Both the position numbers and the translations under genes were made by a program. From Aurantibacter aestuarii (lineage in GTDB: Bacteria > Bacteroidota > Bacteroidia > Flavobacteriales > Flavobacteriaceae), in the NCBI RefSeq assembly GCF_003008425.1, contig NZ_PXOQ01000007.1:644419-708418 (forward strand): a stretch of 64,000 nt of DNA, written 5' to 3'. Positions 60,761-64,000 of the stretch are shown here, piece after piece (position 1 is the stretch's first letter; every line of letters begins with the position of its first letter). The notes beneath the pieces are model-generated. The model was given only the letters and a program-made list of their open reading frames with translations, made no database searches and was not told the DNA's origin.

Positions 60761-62659
60761 ATGAGTGACGCTTTAAAACACGAATGTGGTATCGCACAAA
60801 TTAGACTTTTAAAACCTTTAGAGTTTTATAAAGAAAAATATGGTAGCGCATTTTATGGAGTTAATAAAATGTATTTAATGATGGAAAAACAGCATAATCG
60901 TGGTCAGGACGGTGCTGGTTTTGCAAGTATAAAATTAAATACTCAACCTGGAGAACGCTATATAAGCCGTGTTAGATCTATAGCACAACAACCCATACAA
61001 GATATTTTTGCTCAAATTAATGAGCGTATTAATACTGAAATGACTGCACATCCAGAATATGCAGACGATGTTCAACTTCAAAAAAAGCATATCCCGTACA
61101 TTGGAGAAGTTTTTTTAGGACACGTTCGTTATGGTACTTTTGGAAAAAACAGTGTAGAAAGTGTTCATCCCTTTTTAAGACAAAATAACTGGATGCACAG
61201 AAACCTTATTCTGGCAGGCAACTTTAACATGACTAATGTTAAAGATTTGTTTGGTAATCTGGTAGAGCTTGGTCAGCATCCTAAAGAATATACCGATACC
61301 ATTACTATAATGGAGAAAATAGGTCATTTCTTAGATGCATCAGTAACTAAAATTTATAAAAAATTAAAAAAAGAAGGTTACACAAAAGTAGAATCTTCAC
61401 CATTAATAGCTGAGCGTATCGACATCGCAAAAATACTTCGTAAAGCAGCTAAAAACTGGGATGGTGGTTATGCTATGGCTGGTTTGTTAGGTCACGGAGA
61501 TTCATTTGTATTGAGAGATCCTGCTGGAATTAGACCAACTTATTACTATAAGGATGATGAAGTTGTGGTGATAGCTTCAGAAAGACCAGTTATTCAAACC
61601 GTATTTAATGTCAAATTTGAAGATGTTAAGGAGTTAGAACCTGGTCATGCTATTATTACTAAAAAATCTGGAGAAGTTTCTATAGAGCAAATCTTAGAAC
61701 CTTTAGAACGTAAATCCTGTTCTTTTGAGCGTATCTATTTTTCACGTGGAAGTGATGCCGAAATTTACCAAGAGCGTAAGCAGTTAGGTAAATTGTTAAT
61801 GCCGGAAGTTTTAAAGGCAATAGATAATGACACTAAAAACACCGTGTTTTCTTATATACCAAATACAGCAGAAACTTCATTTTTTGGAATGATTGAGTCT
61901 GTTGAAGAATTTATAAATGAAAGAAAAACTCAAGAAATTATTGCAGGTAATGGTGAATTAACAAAAGCACAGGTTACCGAAATTTTAAGTGAAAGATCTC
62001 GAGTTGAAAAAATTGCAATTAAAGATGTTAAACTAAGAACATTTATTACTGAAGACAGTAGTCGTGACGATTTAGTAGCTCACGTTTATGATGTGACCTA
62101 TGGTGTTATAAAACCAGAAGATAATTTGGTTATTATAGACGACAGCATTGTTCGTGGAACTACTTTGAAAAAGAGTATCATTAAAATGATGGATCGTTTG
62201 CACCCAAAACGAATTGTTGTAGTGTCTTCGGCGCCTCAAATTAGGTATCCAGACTGTTATGGTATAGATATGGCTAACTTAGAAAGTTTAGTAGCGTTTC
62301 AAGCAGCTTTAGAACTGTTGAAGGAAAATAACAGTTATGACATCGTTGAAAAAGTATATAAAAAATGTTTGGAGCAGGTAGATTTAAAAGACTCCAAAGT
62401 GGTTAATTTTGTTAAAGAAATTTATGCGCCATTTACGGACGAACAAATTTCAGATAAAATATCAGAACTTTTAACTCACGAAAGTGTTAATGCAGAAGTT
62501 AAGATCATCTTCCAACCAGTTTCTAACTTACATAAAGCCTGTCCTAAAAATTTAGGAGATTGGTATTTTACGGGAGATTACCCAACCGATGGAGGAAATA
62601 GAGTGGTTAATAGAGCCTTTATTAATTTCTTCGAAGGAAATAAAGAAAGAGCTTATTAA
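60761..62659 (+). CDS. purF: Amidophosphoribosyltransferase (long Bacteroidota form)
   Basis: A 632-residue enzyme for the first step of purine synthesis (PRPP + glutamine to phosphoribosylamine). The Ntn-type N-terminus has the likely nucleophile C9 after an 8-residue leader (HECGIAQIRL), which would need processing. Glutaminase motifs are NRGQDGAGFAS, LGHVRYGTFG and NLILAGNFNMTN; the PRPP loop is VIIDDSIVRGTTL. It is longer than E. coli PurF (about 505) through insertions and a C-terminal region (about 530-632). Long forms like this are common in Flavobacteriia as I recall. Confidence 0.9.
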   Translation: MSDALKHECGIAQIRLLKPLEFYKEKYGSAFYGVNKMYLMMEKQHNRGQDGAGFASIKLNTQPGERYISRVRSIAQQPIQDIFAQINERINTEMTAHPEYADDVQLQKKHIPYIGEVFLGHVRYGTFGKNSVESVHPFLRQNNWMHRNLILAGNFNMTNVKDLFGNLVELGQHPKEYTDTITIMEKIGHFLDASVTKIYKKLKKEGYTKVESSPLIAERIDIAKILRKAAKNWDGGYAMAGLLGHGDSFVLRDPAGIRPTYYYKDDEVVVIASERPVIQTVFNVKFEDVKELEPGHAIITKKSGEVSIEQILEPLERKSCSFERIYFSRGSDAEIYQERKQLGKLLMPEVLKAIDNDTKNTVFSYIPNTAETSFFGMIESVEEFINERKTQEIIAGNGELTKAQVTEILSERSRVEKIAIKDVKLRTFITEDSSRDDLVAHVYDVTYGVIKPEDNLVIIDDSIVRGTTLKKSIIKMMDRLHPKRIVVVSSAPQIRYPDCYGIDMANLESLVAFQAALELLKENNSYDIVEKVYKKCLEQVDLKDSKVVNFVKEIYAPFTDEQISDKISELLTHESVNAEVKIIFQPVSNLHKACPKNLGDWYFTGDYPTDGGNRVVNRAFINFFEGNKERAY

Positions 62660-62681
62660 AGTTATAATTATTAGATAAAAG

Positions 62682-62712
62682 AAGGCTTAATTTTAGGATT
62701 AGGCCTTTTTTT
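62682..62712 (+). terminator. Terminator after purF
   Basis: AAGGCTTAAT pairs with ATTAGGCCTT (one mismatch) and is followed by a T-run. Confidence 0.75.
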
Positions 62713-62796
62713 GTAGCTATTACTGTGTATTTATTTTTAATTCCAGATATTTATATAATTAAGGTATAGGTTCTAATAAAATTTAAAGCGTAAAAA

Positions 62797-62824
62797 AAAG
62801 CACTACGGTTTAAGTAGTGCTTTA
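62797..62824 (-). terminator. Terminator after the THC0290_0291-type gene
   Basis: GCACTAC (62800-62806) pairs with GTAGTGC (62814-62820); on the minus strand the stem is followed by T residues. Confidence 0.8.
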
Positions 62825-62847
62825 TATAAAAATTTATTATTTCTTTA

Positions 62848-63672
62848 TTAATCCAAATAGTAAATATATCCAAAATTTAACCAAACTAACCAATCGTTGT
62901 TCTTGTTAGATTTGTAGTCGTGGTTGAGACCATCTACATCATCACTAAAATAGTATTGCCATCTTAAGTCAATCATTAAATCGGCTAATACATTTATCTT
63001 ATATCTTGTTCCAACGCTGGCAACTATAGACCAAGTAGATCCAGAATCCTCAGACACAGGATCTTTATAGCCAGGCTGGGACCATGGATCATAAAAATTG
63101 TTGTTGTCGTCTATGTTTCCAATATCATTAGGGTTAAACGGATTGCTACTAACATAATCTGTAAAAGCCTTAGGGTTGTAAGAGACATAATGTGCTCCTA
63201 AACTAGCAAAAGGAGCAAATTTTGGTGTAAATGCCTGGAAAGAACGAATACTTAACGGGAACCACTCTAACTGCATACCTATATCAAAATTATTCGATTC
63301 ACCAGAATGTCCTCTTAATTTTCTAGCATTTTCAGATGTTCTAGAATCTTTAACCCATTCTCCAAAATGATTTAATTTTGTTTTGTTGTAAGAAATTTCA
63401 GATCTTAATTTAAAGTGATCATTAAAGTAAGTGTCTGTACTGTAACAGTTACAGTCTGCTCTATAGGCAAAGTTGATATAGTGAACTAAACCAATCCCAA
63501 AACCAGTATTACCTTTGTTCGTATCAAAATCTTTACGTTCTCCAAAATCCGATTGAAAAGCTACTGGACCAGTGATAATACCAATCTCGTGAGAAAATCC
63601 TAGTTGCGCAAAGCCAAATTGTATAGTTGTAATACATACAATTAATGCTATGGATAATTTATTTTTAAGCAT
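62848..63672 (-). CDS. THC0290_0291-type outer-membrane protein
   Basis: A 274-residue protein with a Sec signal peptide (1-22, ending FGFAQ) and a beta-barrel-like mature part. LGFSHEIGIITGPVAFQSDFGERKDFDTNKGNTGFG matches the THC0290_0291 family that I recall from Flavobacterium. A pair of cysteines (ADCNCYST) occurs near residue 75. It has an excellent promoter and its own terminator, so it is a monocistronic, probably well-expressed outer-membrane protein. Function unknown. Confidence 0.82.
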   Translation of the reverse strand: MLKNKLSIALIVCITTIQFGFAQLGFSHEIGIITGPVAFQSDFGERKDFDTNKGNTGFGIGLVHYINFAYRADCNCYSTDTYFNDHFKLRSEISYNKTKLNHFGEWVKDSRTSENARKLRGHSGESNNFDIGMQLEWFPLSIRSFQAFTPKFAPFASLGAHYVSYNPKAFTDYVSSNPFNPNDIGNIDDNNNFYDPWSQPGYKDPVSEDSGSTWSIVASVGTRYKINVLADLMIDLRWQYYFSDDVDGLNHDYKSNKNNDWLVWLNFGYIYYLD

Positions 63673-63704
63673 ATTTTAAGGATTATAAAACCTATTTAAG
63701 TTAA

Positions 63705-63735
63705 CAAATATATAAAAACGTGCTTAGCAAACAAA
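63705..63735 (-). promoter_or_regulatory. Promoter of the THC0290_0291-type gene
   Basis: Read on the minus strand: TTTG (63735-63732), a 19-bp spacer, then TATATTTG (63712-63705), a perfect -7 box, ending 32 bp before the ATG at 63672. This is among the best promoters in the window. Confidence 0.65.
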
Positions 63736-63825
63736 TAATTATGCTACTATAACACAAATTTTAAAAAAATGTTAAAATTAGATTTCAAATTTCAGAAAAA
63801 TAGACCTCTATTTTTAAAGATAATG

Positions 63826-63833
63826 TATATTTG
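63826..63833 (+). promoter_or_regulatory. Candidate -7 box for gdhA
   Basis: TATATTTG is a perfect TAnnTTTG, 46 bp before the gdhA ATG. The -33 box is weak. Confidence 0.45.
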
Positions 63834-63879
63834 TTTATCAAATTTCAACAAATATCAATTATTTCGTAATTAGTACTAC

Positions 63880-64000
63880 ATGGAAAATAAAATTAAAGCA
63901 TTTATAGATTACGTAGAATCTAAAAACCCTAACGAACCAGAATTTATGCAAGCGGTTCATGAAGTTGCAGAAACTGTAATTCCATTTATCGAGTCAAATT
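63880..64000 (+). CDS. gdhA: NADP-specific glutamate dehydrogenase, N-terminus (cut by window edge)
   Basis: The ATG at 63880 opens a frame of 40 codons to the right edge: MENKIKAFIDYVESKNPNEP, then EFMQAVHEVAETVIPFIESN. The FxxYVExKNPNEPEFxQAVxEV pattern is the hallmark of hexameric GdhA, which fixes ammonium on 2-oxoglutarate. The rest of the gene (about 405 residues) is outside the window. Start chosen from the family N-terminus. Confidence 0.85.
   Translation, partial: MENKIKAFIDYVESKNPNEPEFMQAVHEVAETVIPFIESN

Noticed and set aside
1-64000. tRNA or rRNA genes, CRISPR arrays, prophage or insertion-sequence transposases
   Set aside because: I looked through the intergenic stretches and found no cloverleaf-like sequence, spaced direct-repeat array or transposase/integrase motif. 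A tRNA/HMM scan would be the decisive test.

Overview
The window is an AT-rich stretch of a Bacteroidota chromosome, almost certainly a marine-type member of the Flavobacteriaceae; I cannot name the genus. The evidence is a complete Bat aerotolerance operon with MoxR, two proteins ending in type IX secretion (T9SS, Por) sorting domains, a PID-CTERM-like small protein, IPExxxVDY and THC0290_0291 family proteins, Bacteroidota -7 boxes (TAnnTTTG), weak ribosome binding sites and many A/T-flanked hairpin terminators. No tRNA, rRNA, CRISPR array, prophage or intact insertion sequence is visible.

Layout. 1-6.6 kb: recJ (cut by the left edge), redox and stress proteins (OsmC, AhpD-like, a flavoprotein disulfide reductase), ribE, pdxA and the DUF177-rpmF pair. 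6.7-9.7 kb: fabH-accB-accC, which start fatty acid synthesis. 9.7-16.3 kb: a lipoprotein, a large secreted metalloprotease, a lone umuD, pheS and its small partner, and cvpA. 16.4-19.3 kb: a SulP transporter, a DUF2490 protein and a beta-carbonic anhydrase in one operon, which suggests bicarbonate handling. 19.4-29.4 kb: moxR, DUF58, a large membrane protein, batA, a flavodoxin-like gene, batB, batC, batD, batE and a small acidic protein, all on the minus strand. 29.5-40.8 kb: envelope and secreted proteins (DUF4382 lipoprotein, lipoprotein plus beta-barrel pair, DUF1800/DUF1501 pair, T9SS sulfatase) with an SDR, an AlbA_2-type protein and an ALDH7-type dehydrogenase between them. 41-49 kb: the alpha-2-macroglobulin/PBP1C pair. 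49-51.3 kb: CYTH, DUF2238 and dinB. 54-58.3 kb: pyk, IPExxxVDY, rnc, fabF, acpP. 58.4-62.7 kb: purN, rnhA, a PfkB kinase and purF. The right end holds a THC0290_0291-type barrel and the first 40 codons of gdhA.

The most unusual part is 51.28-54.0 kb. The whole dinB-pyk interval is a small island: two inverted copies of a ~152 bp repeat bracket three orphan genes. Each gene is preceded by a related junction sequence (GTTGTGCAACATTTGA, identical at two of the three), and the two spacers between the genes share a CCGTT-ended module with an AAAATCCTCGC hairpin. A third, shorter copy of the bracketing repeat lies beside pheS. All three copies point the same end at the stop codon of a neighbouring gene. 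The island looks like a cassette array or mobile-element remnant, which is an inference from the sequence alone.
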